NCBI GenBank assembly: GCA_902765725.1
Contig: CACXAT010000014.1
Span: 36,162-100,161 of the forward strand
DNA from: an uncultured Lachnospiraceae bacterium
GTDB taxonomy: Bacteria; Bacillota; Clostridia; Lachnospirales; Lachnospiraceae
Reading direction: 5' to 3'
DNA: 64,000 nt
In this document: piece after piece, positions 6,822-14,718 of the stretch
Layout of the letters: each line of letters starts with the position of its first letter
Numbering within the stretch: the stretch's first letter is position 1
Notes under the pieces: generated by a model
The model's input: the letters and a program-made list of their open reading frames with translations, nothing else
Databases searched by the model: none
What the model was told of the DNA's origin: nothing
Translations under genes and position numbers: made by a program

Positions 6822-9113
6822 ATGAAAAAAAAGAGCAGACTGAGACGGGGCCTCGGCCTCCTGCGGCACTATGGCTGGAAGAAGGATCTGCTGGCGATCG
6901 GGGCAGCCTTCCTGTGCTGTACGATACTGTCGTGGATAACCTCCAAGATGACAGGGATCAGGGGCATCTCTACCTTTGACCTGTCTGCTGCTGCGATGCC
7001 CTTTTTCGGATTTGTGCTGGGGATCTGGGGAATCATCGGGTTTCTGCTGCATTATGCGATAGAGGCGGCGCAGCTGTTCGTGCTGATGTCAGATACCAGC
7101 TTCACATTCTCAATCGGGACATACGTTCTGGCGACAATCGGAGTGGCCCTGTACTGCTCGCTTCCCTCTGTGCTGTGGTATATGTTTCCGCTGAAGGGGG
7201 AGGAGGAGGCTTCTTATCCAAGGCTGGACACTTCTTCCCATGTGATCAAATATTATCTCATTAGTGTGATCACGATCATTGTCTATCTGGCCTACACTGT
7301 TCTCAGCTCCGGATTCGGATTTGCGGATAATCTGCAGGAGATCCTTCTGATGGTGGCGGCATTGTTCACTCAGTATCTGGACACGGTACTGGTTGTCGGT
7401 ATCCCGCTGCTGATCATTGTGTCTGTCATCCGCAACAGGACGATCACGATTAATGAGAGGATGGTCCTGGCATTCCTGATCATCGGCGTGCTGGCTTCTT
7501 CCATCGCCGGGTATATGATCTACCGCAATTCAATCGAGTTGAAGCCGGGCATGTTTGACGCGTATGAGAGCATGATGAAGATGAGCGCGGATGAATGGCC
7601 CGAGAATGCCGAAAAACTGATCGAAGACTATGATACCTACTGGAACCTGTTCAGCCTGATGATGGCAGTGATGCTGAATATTCTGCTGTTCGTCGAGGTC
7701 CTGTTCATGCGGTCGATAGAGAAGAAGGTGACCAGGCCGATCGTGCATCTCTCGAATGTGCTCACGGATTATGCGGACCAGGATGAGAGCGGGTTTGATC
7801 CGGAAGAGGTAAGGAGCCAGTGCAGGCCGTACCGCTATGGCTATGGTGAAGTCAGCGACCTGACCCGGACCTGCGTCGACATGGTCGGGGAGATCGATAC
7901 GTATACGAAGAATCTTCAGAGCATTACTGCCGAGAAGGAGAGGATCGGGACAGAGCTCGACATCGCGTCCGGGATCCAGCATGACATGCTGCCCGGCATC
8001 TTTCCTCCCTTTCCGGACCGCAGGGAGATCGACCTGTATGCCAGTATGACTCCTGCGAAGGAAGTGGGCGGAGACTTCTATGATTTTTATTTTGTAGATG
8101 AGAATCATCTGGCCCTTGCGATCGCAGACGTGTCAGGTAAAGGGGTTCCCGCGGCTCTGTTTATGGTCATATCGAAGACGCTGCTGAAGAACCAGGCCCT
8201 TTCCGGCGGCTCGCCCAGAGAGGTGCTGACACTGGTGAATCACCAGCTGTGCCTGAATAATACTTCCCTGATGTTCTGTACCGTATGGCTCGGTGTGCTG
8301 GATATGACTACCGGGAAACTGGTCGCTGCGAACGCGGGCCATGAGTACCCGGTGATCCGGAGAAACGGCGGCCGGTTTGAGATGATGCATGAGCGCCATG
8401 ATCCGCCTCTGGGACTGAAGGATGGCCTGCGCTATCACGAATATGAGCTGCAGCTCTCTCCCGGGGACTGTCTGTTTGAGTATACGGATGGCGTGACAGA
8501 GGCGATGAACGCGGAAGAGAAGCTCTTCGGGGACGAGCGTCTGACGGAGGCCCTGAATCTGACACAGGAGAGCAACCCTGAGATCCTGATCAACAGTCTG
8601 TACGGTTCGATCCGGGATTACGTGAAGGAGGCTCCGCAGTTCGATGATATCACCATGCTGTGTGTCAGGTACAACGGAAAAGAGGAAAAGCACGGAGAGA
8701 CAAAGACGGCGCGCCTGACCGTGCCCGCCGGTCTGGACCATCTGAGCGAGGTTATGGACTTTGCGCAGGAACAGCTGGAGAGTGCCGGCTGCGGCGCGGA
8801 GGACATGTTTTCCATAACACTGGCGGTGGAAGAGATCTTTGTCAACATCGCCAGCTATGCCTATGACGGGAAAGAGGGGGATGCGGAGATCACATTTTCC
8901 TTTAATGAAGAGGACCGCGTGGTGGAAATGGTCTTCAGCGACAGCGGTTTTCCGTTTGATCCCACAAGCCGCCCCCAGCCGAAACTTCAGTCTGATCCGG
9001 GGAAGAGACCTGTCGGGGGACTGGGCATCCATATCGTCAGGCAGACGATGGACAAGGTGAATTATGATTATCTGGCGGGAAGGAATATCCTGACGATCAG
9101 GAAACACATCTGA
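6822..9113 (+). CDS. Membrane SpoIIE-type phosphatase fused to an RsbW-like HATPase domain
   Basis: The 763-residue protein has an N-terminal block with several membrane helices (about 20-320), a HAMP-like/coiled-coil link (about 290-375), a PP2C SpoIIE phosphatase domain (about 380-610) and a C-terminal anti-sigma kinase-like ATPase (about 625-760). Phosphatase motifs include GGDFYDFY, ADVSGKGVPAALFM and DDITML, with the metal-binding aspartates present. The ATPase has an N-box VEEIFVNIASYAY with the Asn kept, a G1 DSGFPFDP and a G2 GGLGIHIVRQ, so unlike the ligase-fused copy it looks competent. It probably senses an external or membrane signal and sets the phosphorylation state of the STAS protein. 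The ATG at 6822 was chosen because MKKKSRLRRG is a typical positive leader to the first helix; the ribosome site is weak. A strong terminator follows. Confidence 0.9.
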   Translation: MKKKSRLRRGLGLLRHYGWKKDLLAIGAAFLCCTILSWITSKMTGIRGISTFDLSAAAMPFFGFVLGIWGIIGFLLHYAIEAAQLFVLMSDTSFTFSIGTYVLATIGVALYCSLPSVLWYMFPLKGEEEASYPRLDTSSHVIKYYLISVITIIVYLAYTVLSSGFGFADNLQEILLMVAALFTQYLDTVLVVGIPLLIIVSVIRNRTITINERMVLAFLIIGVLASSIAGYMIYRNSIELKPGMFDAYESMMKMSADEWPENAEKLIEDYDTYWNLFSLMMAVMLNILLFVEVLFMRSIEKKVTRPIVHLSNVLTDYADQDESGFDPEEVRSQCRPYRYGYGEVSDLTRTCVDMVGEIDTYTKNLQSITAEKERIGTELDIASGIQHDMLPGIFPPFPDRREIDLYASMTPAKEVGGDFYDFYFVDENHLALAIADVSGKGVPAALFMVISKTLLKNQALSGGSPREVLTLVNHQLCLNNTSLMFCTVWLGVLDMTTGKLVAANAGHEYPVIRRNGGRFEMMHERHDPPLGLKDGLRYHEYELQLSPGDCLFEYTDGVTEAMNAEEKLFGDERLTEALNLTQESNPEILINSLYGSIRDYVKEAPQFDDITMLCVRYNGKEEKHGETKTARLTVPAGLDHLSEVMDFAQEQLESAGCGAEDMFSITLAVEEIFVNIASYAYDGKEGDAEITFSFNEEDRVVEMVFSDSGFPFDPTSRPQPKLQSDPGKRPVGGLGIHIVRQTMDKVNYDYLAGRNILTIRKHI

Positions 9114-9133
9114 GACAGTAAGAACTGAGACAG

Positions 9134-9186
9134 TAAAAAAACAGAACCGGCTCCGGGAGGTGCTCCCGACAGCCGGTTCTGTTTAT
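9134..9186. terminator. Bidirectional intrinsic terminator
   Basis: AACAGAACCGGCT and AGCCGGTTCTGTT form a perfect outer stem, enclosing an inner CGGGAG/CTCCCG stem with a GTG loop. A-runs on the left and T-runs on the right allow termination from both sides. It closes the phosphatase operon on + and overlaps the stop region of the small gene on the other strand. Confidence 0.9.
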
Positions 9187-9452
9187 GCGTACTTTTTCTG
9201 TCTGCGGTCTTCCGCCCGAAGGTCATGGAAGAACTGGAGCAGATACCTCTCATCGTCATGATCGGCGCAGAAGATCTCGTACTCATCTCCGTGATCCTTG
9301 CACAGTTCTCCGATCGCGATATAGCGGGAGAGGAGGCTCTTCATATTGAATTCCTCGGTCTTGTCCGCCGAGCACAGATACACATCGCCGTGGCACTTAT
9401 CTATAGCCTTTACGAGGCTGTCAACATCCTTTGCATTCTTTAATAACATCAT
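9183..9452 (-). CDS. Small acidic conserved-type protein of unknown function (89 aa)
   Basis: No family was recognised. The 89-residue protein has no signal peptide or membrane helix and has a mixed hydrophobic/charged composition (ADHDDERYLLQFFHDLRAED near the end). Its first half, KAIDKCHGDVYLCSADKTEEFNMKSLL, looks like a small alpha/beta domain. Two adjacent ATG codons are possible starts (9452 or 9449), with AAGG close upstream. Reality is supported by ribosome site, a terminator immediately after the stop and its own intergenic region shared with the divergent PucR-type regulator. Confidence 0.65.
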   Translation of the reverse strand: MMLLKNAKDVDSLVKAIDKCHGDVYLCSADKTEEFNMKSLLSRYIAIGELCKDHGDEYEIFCADHDDERYLLQFFHDLRAEDRRQKKYA

Positions 9453-9529
9453 ACCTTATTTACACTTCCTTTCTGTACATCCGGAACAATTGCTCTGTTT
9501 GATGTACAAGCTCATTATATCTGCATCTG

Positions 9530-9558
9530 TTGCGATTTCATCATGCTGAAGGTATAAT
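9530..9558 (+). promoter_or_regulatory. Sigma-A promoter of the PucR/CdaR-type regulator
   Basis: TTGCGA (9530-9535), a 17-bp spacer and a perfect TATAAT (9553-9558) lie about 40 bp before the ATG at 9601. Confidence 0.75.
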
Positions 9559-9600
9559 AATGACCAGATTGATTGTGCTGACAGCACAAAGGAGGAGACG

Positions 9601-10800
9601 ATGGATCTGCAGATTTTTTTCGATGATTTTCTTCATTCCGAGGGACTTCACCTGCTGACGCAGGACCTCTACGAGCTGTTTGACTGCCCGGTTATGGTCA
9701 TCGACGTGGCGTTTCATGTACTCTCCTGGTATGACGGGGGAGACTTTCCGGACCGGCCCTTTCAGGGGACGATCGAGCGGGGGGAGCTGTCCTATGAGAT
9801 CGGGGCGGTCCTGCTGGGGGAGAATGCTTCCGAAGCGCAGGAGGGACAGTTCATCGATCTGCCCGACAGCCCTTATCAGAGACGGTTCTCCGGTCTCTAT
9901 GCCGGCGAGGTCCATGTGGGCTACCTGATCCTTGTGGATGTCCACCGGCAGCTTGCCCGGACGGATCCGCTTACCTTTTCGAGGGTAGAAGCGGTTCTGG
10001 CAAAACAGCTGATGGCACGCCTGAGTCGGGACAGTCAGCTGAAGAACTCTGACGAGGCAGTGCTGCTCCATCTGCTGGAAGGGAAGTTTACCGACGAGAC
10101 CATGTTCCGCCTTCAGGCAGAATCGGCGGGGCTCTCTTCCTTTTCACCGGTACGCTTTGCTCTGCTGAACCTGGAGCTGTACAAGACCATGAGACATGCG
10201 GAAAACCGGCTTCGAAGTTCGATCGGCAGATTATTTCCGAACAGCCGGGTACTGGTCTTCAACGGGACACTCCTCCTGTTTTTCCAGAAGGAGCCGGGGC
10301 AGAAGAAGGCGGAGGACTTCTGCAGGAAGAATAATCTGCGGATGGTCATCTCTCCGCGGGTGCACAATCTGTTCCATCTTCCCCAGGCCTATCTGTCCCT
10401 GGCTGAGATCCTGGAATTCCTGCTGCCGCATATCGCCGGCCCATTTGCCCTCTATGCAGAGCCCTATTACGGACTGATGATGTTCCGGCACCTCTCCTCC
10501 AGAAGAGATCTGATCCTGCCGGCGGTCCGGGCGCTGGGAAGGCATGACAGGCATGAGAACAGCCTGTACTGCCTTACCCTCTATACGTATCTGTGCTGCC
10601 ATCATTCCCTCCAGGAGACCTGTAGGCAGATGTATACCCACCGCAACACCATCCTCTACCGGATCCGGAAGATGAAGGAGGAGTACGGGATCCCCCTGGA
10701 GGACCCCGCTCAGCATGCCGCGCTGCTGATGTCAAGCGCACTGGAGCTTCTTGCGGAGGATCCGGATTTTCTGCTGCCAAAGACCGGTAATGAGACCTGA
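9601..10800 (+). CDS. PucR/CdaR-family transcriptional regulator
   Basis: The 399-residue protein ends with the PucR C-terminal helix-turn-helix: LQETCRQMYTHRNTILYRIR followed by KMKEEYG, preceded by a GGDEF-like degenerate middle region typical of CdaR/PucR proteins. The N-terminal 150 residues form an unassigned sensory region (FDCPVMVIDVAFHVLSW is PAS/GAF-like). Such regulators usually activate catabolic genes in response to a small molecule. AAAGGAGG precedes the start, and the promoter at 9530 is strong. The downstream patatin gene is separated by a 344-bp palindromic region, so a shared transcript is uncertain. Confidence 0.85.
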   Translation: MDLQIFFDDFLHSEGLHLLTQDLYELFDCPVMVIDVAFHVLSWYDGGDFPDRPFQGTIERGELSYEIGAVLLGENASEAQEGQFIDLPDSPYQRRFSGLYAGEVHVGYLILVDVHRQLARTDPLTFSRVEAVLAKQLMARLSRDSQLKNSDEAVLLHLLEGKFTDETMFRLQAESAGLSSFSPVRFALLNLELYKTMRHAENRLRSSIGRLFPNSRVLVFNGTLLLFFQKEPGQKKAEDFCRKNNLRMVISPRVHNLFHLPQAYLSLAEILEFLLPHIAGPFALYAEPYYGLMMFRHLSSRRDLILPAVRALGRHDRHENSLYCLTLYTYLCCHHSLQETCRQMYTHRNTILYRIRKMKEEYGIPLEDPAQHAALLMSSALELLAEDPDFLLPKTGNET

Positions 10801-10816
10801 AGGTATTCACTGCCTG

Positions 10817-11026
10817 GTTACAGTTCACAGGTCAGCCGGCATTGCTTCGAGTTTGTGGGCACAATGAAAACACGTTGCTTTCCTTCGCTTTGCGGCGGTT
10901 GCATTGCAGCCGCTCCCAGCGCCTATAGAAGCGTGGTCGGTCTCCACTTCGTTCCGGTCGGTGCTAAACGAACGTCCACTCACAGAACTCTATGCAATTG
11001 ATTCTGGCTGACCTGTGAACTGTAAC
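10817..11026. repeat. 210-bp palindromic element with perfect 21-bp terminal inverted repeats
   Basis: The left arm at 10817-10837 (gttacagttcacaggtcagc + c) is the exact reverse complement of 11006-11026. Similarity continues inward imperfectly for about 20 more bases (attgcttcgagtttgtg against attgcatagagttctgtg read from the other arm). Smaller hairpins lie inside, for example GCGGCGGTTGCATTGCAGCCGC near 10900. No open frame of useful size is present. It fills most of the 10801-11143 gap. The structure fits a small non-autonomous mobile element (MITE-like) or a long structured RNA. A TATAAT at 11080-11085 to its right may serve the patatin gene. Confidence 0.75.
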
Positions 11027-11143
11027 ACTGCCTGCTGGATGTGGAAATCTTGTAGTGGATAATTATGCCGCACGGTGCATATAATAGTGGAGACTGTTTC
11101 CACAGTGTCATGAGACGAGGTACGCATCTGAGGAGTTATTGCT

Positions 11144-11992
11144 ATGAAAAAAGGACTGGTGCTGGAAGGCGGAGCGATGCGGGGACTGTTTACCTGCGGG
11201 ATCCTCGACTTGTTCATGGAACAGGGGATGGAGTTTGACGGTGCCGCAGGGATCTCTGCCGGTGCTGTGTTCGGGTGCAACTACAAGTCCCGGCAGATCG
11301 GAAGGCCGCTGCGGTATAACAAGAAATACTGCGCGGATCCCAGGTACTGCAGCATCCGCTCCCTGGTGAAGACCGGAGACCTGTACGGCGTTGAATTCTG
11401 CTATCACGAACTTCCCGACAAACTGGATGTATTCGACAGGGAAGCCTTCAGCAAAAACCCTGTGGAGTTTTACATCGGAGCGACGGATGTGGATACGGGA
11501 AAACCGGTATTCCACCGCTGCACGGACGGGGGAGAGAAAGACATCCAGTGGATGAGGGCATCTGCCTCCATGCCGGTCGTATCAAGACCTGTACAGATCG
11601 GGAAGTATACGCTTCTGGACGGAGGGATCGCCGATCCCATCCCCTATCTGTTCATGGAATCGAAGGGGTATGACAGGAACGTAATCATCCTGACGCAGCC
11701 CGAAGACTACAGGAAGAAGGCAGCCTCGCCCCTCCTGCTGTCCATGCTGCGCGGATATCCGGCCATCGCCCGGGCGATGGCAAGGCGCCATATTGTTTAC
11801 AACAGGCAGCTGGAGCAGATCAGAGAGCGGGAGCTTGCAGGGCAGTCCTATGTGATCCGGCCGCCGGAATCTCTGGGGATCGGCCATACAGAGAAGGATC
11901 CGAGAGAGCTGGAGAGAGTCTACCAGACCGGCCGGCGCGTCGCAGAAGAGCAGCTAAGCCGGGTGCGGGAGTTTCTTGATGTGGGCAGGTGA
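11144..11992 (+). CDS. Patatin-like phospholipase (RssA/YlbK type)
   Basis: The 282-residue protein begins MKKGLVLEGGAMRGLFTCGI, containing the oxyanion-hole glycines of the patatin family. The nucleophile is Ser38 in GISAGAVFG (GxSxG) and the partner of the dyad is Asp159 in LDGGIADPIP. These serine hydrolases cleave ester bonds of lipids. There is no signal peptide, so it is probably cytoplasmic or membrane-peripheral. The residues after 200 are basic (RAMARRHIVYNRQLEQIRERE), as in the bacterial YjjU/RssA branch. The start has a weak AGGAG 11 bases upstream. Its stop lies 47 bp before the Memo-like gene, so co-transcription with the AmmeMemoRadiSam cassette is plausible. Confidence 0.9.
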   Translation: MKKGLVLEGGAMRGLFTCGILDLFMEQGMEFDGAAGISAGAVFGCNYKSRQIGRPLRYNKKYCADPRYCSIRSLVKTGDLYGVEFCYHELPDKLDVFDREAFSKNPVEFYIGATDVDTGKPVFHRCTDGGEKDIQWMRASASMPVVSRPVQIGKYTLLDGGIADPIPYLFMESKGYDRNVIILTQPEDYRKKAASPLLLSMLRGYPAIARAMARRHIVYNRQLEQIRERELAGQSYVIRPPESLGIGHTEKDPRELERVYQTGRRVAEEQLSRVREFLDVGR

Positions 11993-12039
11993 CGGTTGGC
12001 GCGAGTGACAGGCGTCTGTCCCGACTGGAGGTGACATGC

Positions 12040-12855
12040 ATGGGACTGCTTGCAGGCTATATGGTGCCTCATCCGCCGATCGCGGTCCATGAGATCGGCC
12101 GGGGTGAGGAGAGAAAGATTCAGAAGACACTGGATGCGTTTGCTGAGGTTGCGGATGATATCGCCAGACTGAAACCGGAGACGATCGTTCTTACGTCGCC
12201 TCACAGCGTGATGTACCGGGATTATTATCACATCTCTCCCGGAGCCGGGGCACGCGGGGATTTCAGGCGTTTTGGCGCAGGGAGAGTGCAGTTTTCGGTC
12301 CGCTATGACGAGGAGCTTGCGGATGCGATCGCTTCATCTGCTGATGAGTCCGGCTTCCCCGCGGGGACTATGGGGGAGAGAGATCCGGAACTGGATCACG
12401 GTACGATGGTGCCGCTTTATTTCATTAATAAGAAGTACACGGATTACCGTCTGGTCAGGATCGGGCTGTCCGGCCTGTCCCTCGCCAGCCATCGCGAGTT
12501 TGGGGAGATGATCCGCGCGGAGGCTGACCGGCTTGACCGCAGGTGGGTCTTCATAGGCAGCGGCGACCTGAGCCACTGCCAGAAGGCGGACGGGCCGTAC
12601 GGATACCGCCCGGAAGGCCCCGAGTATGACAGGAAGATCATGGACGTCATGGGAAGAGGTGACTTTGGGGCGCTGACCGGCTTTGACGAACAGCTGCTCG
12701 AAGAAAGCATGGAATGCGGACACAGATCGTTTACGATCATGGGCGGTGCGTTTGGCGGGATGAAAGTGGAGAGCAGGATACTGTCCCACGAAGCGACATT
12801 CGGCGTTGGATACGGCATCTGTATCTGCCACCCGCTGTCAGAGGAGGTGCAGTGA
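12040..12855 (+). CDS. Memo-like protein (class III extradiol dioxygenase/LigB fold), AmmeMemoRadiSam component
   Basis: The 271-residue protein starts MGLLAGYMVPHPPIAVHEIG and contains SPHSVMYRDYYH, ERDPELDHGTMVPLYF and FIGSGDLSHCQ. These conserved His/Asp/Glu positions characterise the LigB/Memo fold, where they bind a metal ion. The start at 12040 follows GGAGGTG at a suitable distance, and the longer frame from 11989 would overlap the lipase gene. It is followed with a one-base overlap by an AMMECR1 gene and then a radical SAM gene, the three-gene AmmeMemoRadiSam set known from many anaerobes. Its reaction is not established. Confidence 0.88.
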   Translation: MGLLAGYMVPHPPIAVHEIGRGEERKIQKTLDAFAEVADDIARLKPETIVLTSPHSVMYRDYYHISPGAGARGDFRRFGAGRVQFSVRYDEELADAIASSADESGFPAGTMGERDPELDHGTMVPLYFINKKYTDYRLVRIGLSGLSLASHREFGEMIRAEADRLDRRWVFIGSGDLSHCQKADGPYGYRPEGPEYDRKIMDVMGRGDFGALTGFDEQLLEESMECGHRSFTIMGGAFGGMKVESRILSHEATFGVGYGICICHPLSEEVQ

Positions 12856-13370
12856 TGGATCAGTATGTTCAGCTTGCGAAAAATACGATTGACCACTATA
12901 TCCGGGAGGGACGGATCTACCAGCCTTCGGCGGAGGAACTGACGGAGGAAATGAACACTGCAAGAGCCGGCGCGTTTGTGTCGATCCACGAGCATGGAGA
13001 GCTTCGCGGATGTATCGGAACGATTGAACCGGTCCGGAAGAATCTGGCGGAAGAGATCATCTCCAATGCAATATCTGCATCAACCAGAGATCCCAGATTT
13101 GAGCCGGTCAGTGAAGAGGAGCTGGATCAGCTGGAGATCAATGTGGATGTGCTCACAGCTCCGCAGCCCATTTCGTCGGAGGCGGAGCTTGACGTGAAGA
13201 GGTATGGCGTGATCGTTGAGAAGGGATACAGGAGAGGACTGCTCCTTCCTGATCTTGAAGGCGTGGACAGTGTGGAATACCAGGTTTATATCGCAAAGAG
13301 AAAAGCCGGGATCGGGGAAAATGAACAAGGCGTGCGTCTGTACCGGTTTGAGGTGATCCGCCATGTGTAG
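12855..13370 (+). CDS. AMMECR1-domain protein, AmmeMemoRadiSam component
   Basis: The 171-residue protein is a full AMMECR1 domain: GAFVSIHEHGELRGCIGTIEP is its hallmark (the family's LRGCIG motif), followed by SNAISASTRDPRFEPVSEEEL. AMMECR1 is conserved from bacteria to humans but its biochemical role is unknown. The start codon overlaps the stop of the Memo gene (TGATG), with GAGGAGG 8 bases before it, and the end overlaps the radical SAM gene by 8 bases. This arrangement implies equal production of three proteins that likely act together. Confidence 0.93.
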   Translation: MDQYVQLAKNTIDHYIREGRIYQPSAEELTEEMNTARAGAFVSIHEHGELRGCIGTIEPVRKNLAEEIISNAISASTRDPRFEPVSEEELDQLEINVDVLTAPQPISSEAELDVKRYGVIVEKGYRRGLLLPDLEGVDSVEYQVYIAKRKAGIGENEQGVRLYRFEVIRHV

Positions 13371-14196
13371 TACTGCGGTATGCAGCGTCTGTCCTCATCA
13401 TTGCCGCATTCCGGAGGGCGCTGTCGGAAGATGCCGCGCACGAAAGAATGTTGGCGGCAAAGTCATCTGTTCGAACTATGGAAAGCTGACTTCCATAGCC
13501 CTGGACCCGATAGAGAAAAAGCCGCTGGCGTACTTTCATCCCGGAAGCATGATCCTGTCGGTGGGAAGCTTCGGATGCAATCTGTCCTGCCCGTTCTGCC
13601 AGAATCATGAGATCGCTGCGGCAGGAGAGTACGACTTCAGGAGGCTGTATGAAGTATCCCCGCAGGAGCTGTGCTCGCTGGCAGAGGACGAAACTGCCAG
13701 AGGCAATATAGGGGTGGCCTATACCTACAATGAAGCCCTTGCAGGGTATGAGTATGTCAGAGACAGCGCCCGTCTTGTGCATGAGGCGGGGATGCTGAAT
13801 GTTCTGGTGACCAACGGGACGGCGGAGCTTCCTGTCCTGGAAGAACTGCTCCCCTATATCGATGCCATGAACATAGACCTCAAAGGCTTCAGACCACAGA
13901 TCTACAGGAAGCTTGGCGGAGATCTGGAAACTGTCAAAGCATTTATAACAAGGGCTTCGCAGGACTGTCATGTGGAACTGACTTCGCTGATCGTTCCGGG
14001 AATGAACGACGATCCTGCGGATATGGAGAAAGAGGCGGAATGGATCGCGCAGATCGATCCCCGGATACCGCTTCACATAACAAGGTATTTCCCCCGCTAC
14101 AGGATGCAGGAAAGACCGACAGATATTCCGCTTCTGTGGAAGCTGAAGAAGATTGCGGAAAACAGACTGGAGAGAGTCCTGCTGGGAAATGTCTGA
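13363..14196 (+). CDS. Radical SAM protein, AmmeMemoRadiSam system
   Basis: The 277-residue protein carries the radical SAM cluster motif CNLSCPFC (Cys72, Cys76, Cys79), which binds the 4Fe-4S cluster that cleaves S-adenosylmethionine. Four further cysteines at the N-terminus (CSTAVCSVCPHHC) resemble the extra motif of pyruvate-formate-lyase activase relatives of this type. PVLEELLPYIDAMNIDLKGF is the family's mid-region. The start at 13363 overlaps the AMMECR1 stop. It likely modifies a substrate supplied by the Memo/AMMECR1 partners, but none is known. Only a cobalamin promoter and riboswitch follow, so the cassette ends here. Confidence 0.92.
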   Translation: MCSTAVCSVCPHHCRIPEGAVGRCRARKNVGGKVICSNYGKLTSIALDPIEKKPLAYFHPGSMILSVGSFGCNLSCPFCQNHEIAAAGEYDFRRLYEVSPQELCSLAEDETARGNIGVAYTYNEALAGYEYVRDSARLVHEAGMLNVLVTNGTAELPVLEELLPYIDAMNIDLKGFRPQIYRKLGGDLETVKAFITRASQDCHVELTSLIVPGMNDDPADMEKEAEWIAQIDPRIPLHITRYFPRYRMQERPTDIPLLWKLKKIAENRLERVLLGNV

Positions 14197-14209
14197 TACT
14201 CCATTGAGG

Positions 14210-14238
14210 TTGTGCTCCATATACAGATGTGATAAAAT
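14210..14238 (+). promoter_or_regulatory. Promoter of the cobalamin operon
   Basis: TTGTGC (14210-14215), 17 bp, and TAAAAT (14233-14238) lie directly before the riboswitch aptamer, placing transcription start near 14245. Confidence 0.65.
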
Positions 14239-14263
14239 CTGCACATCGATTCAATTAAACAGC

Positions 14264-14438
14264 GCGGAAGGTGTCGGAGGTATGCGTCCTGCATATGCTC
14301 CGGTGAAAAGGGAAACAGGTGAGAATCCTGTACGAACTCGTCACTGTATTCAGGGGAATCTGAGGCCGGATACGCCACTGGGAGACCGGGAAGGCGGCCG
14401 AGGGTTATGATCCGTAAGCCAGGAGACCTGCCTTCTGC
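14264..14438 (+). promoter_or_regulatory. Cobalamin (adenosylcobalamin-type) riboswitch
   Basis: The aptamer is framed by a P1 stem, GCGGAAGG (14264-14271) with CCTTCTGC (14431-14438). Inside are the conserved GGGAAACAGGTGAGAATCCTG segment (about 14309-14329), the GCCACTGGG/GGGAAGG segments, and the B12 box AAGCCAGGAGACCTGCC at 14416-14432. Binding of a corrinoid normally folds the box against a loop and shuts off expression. It controls the cbiK gene and probably the whole operon. Confidence 0.95.
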
Positions 14439-14718
14439 CGGTACAGGGAACTGTCTCCTTCGGGAGAATCTTCTGATGAGATCCGGAAGCAGTGCCTGCC
14501 AGGTCAGGCAGCGCTTCGGCCGGGAGACAGAGACCGGGCCACGAGAAACTGGTCGTACGTGCAGCAGGGACTTCATTTTCAGAGGCGCCTGTCTTCTTCA
14601 TTTCGACTTTTCTTGCCGGGTTCCGGTTTTTCCACAATGTATGGCGGTTACTGCGAAAGGCAGTTCGCAAAGGAACTTACAGTATTACAGACCGGAGTAG
14701 AGAGGAGACAGAATTAAC
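14439..14718 (+). other. Long riboswitch expression platform / leader, 280 bp
   Basis: No gene was found here. A strong hairpin CGGAAGC...TGCCTG / CAGGCA...GCTTCGG spans about 14486-14521 but has no U-run. Further down CCGG-GTT-CCGG followed by five T lies near 14618-14634 and could be a weak terminator. The ribosome site AGAGGAG before 14719 could be the sequestered element instead. The mode of control (transcription or translation) is not resolved. Confidence 0.5.

Noticed and set aside
11989..12039. Longer start for the Memo-like gene
   Set aside because: It would overlap the patatin gene and gives residues unlike the family; GGAGGTG favours 12040.
13153..14244. Long - strand frame of 363 codons
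   Set aside because: It lies antisense to the AMMECR1/radical SAM genes, which carry strong family motifs; the antisense product has none and no ribosome site.
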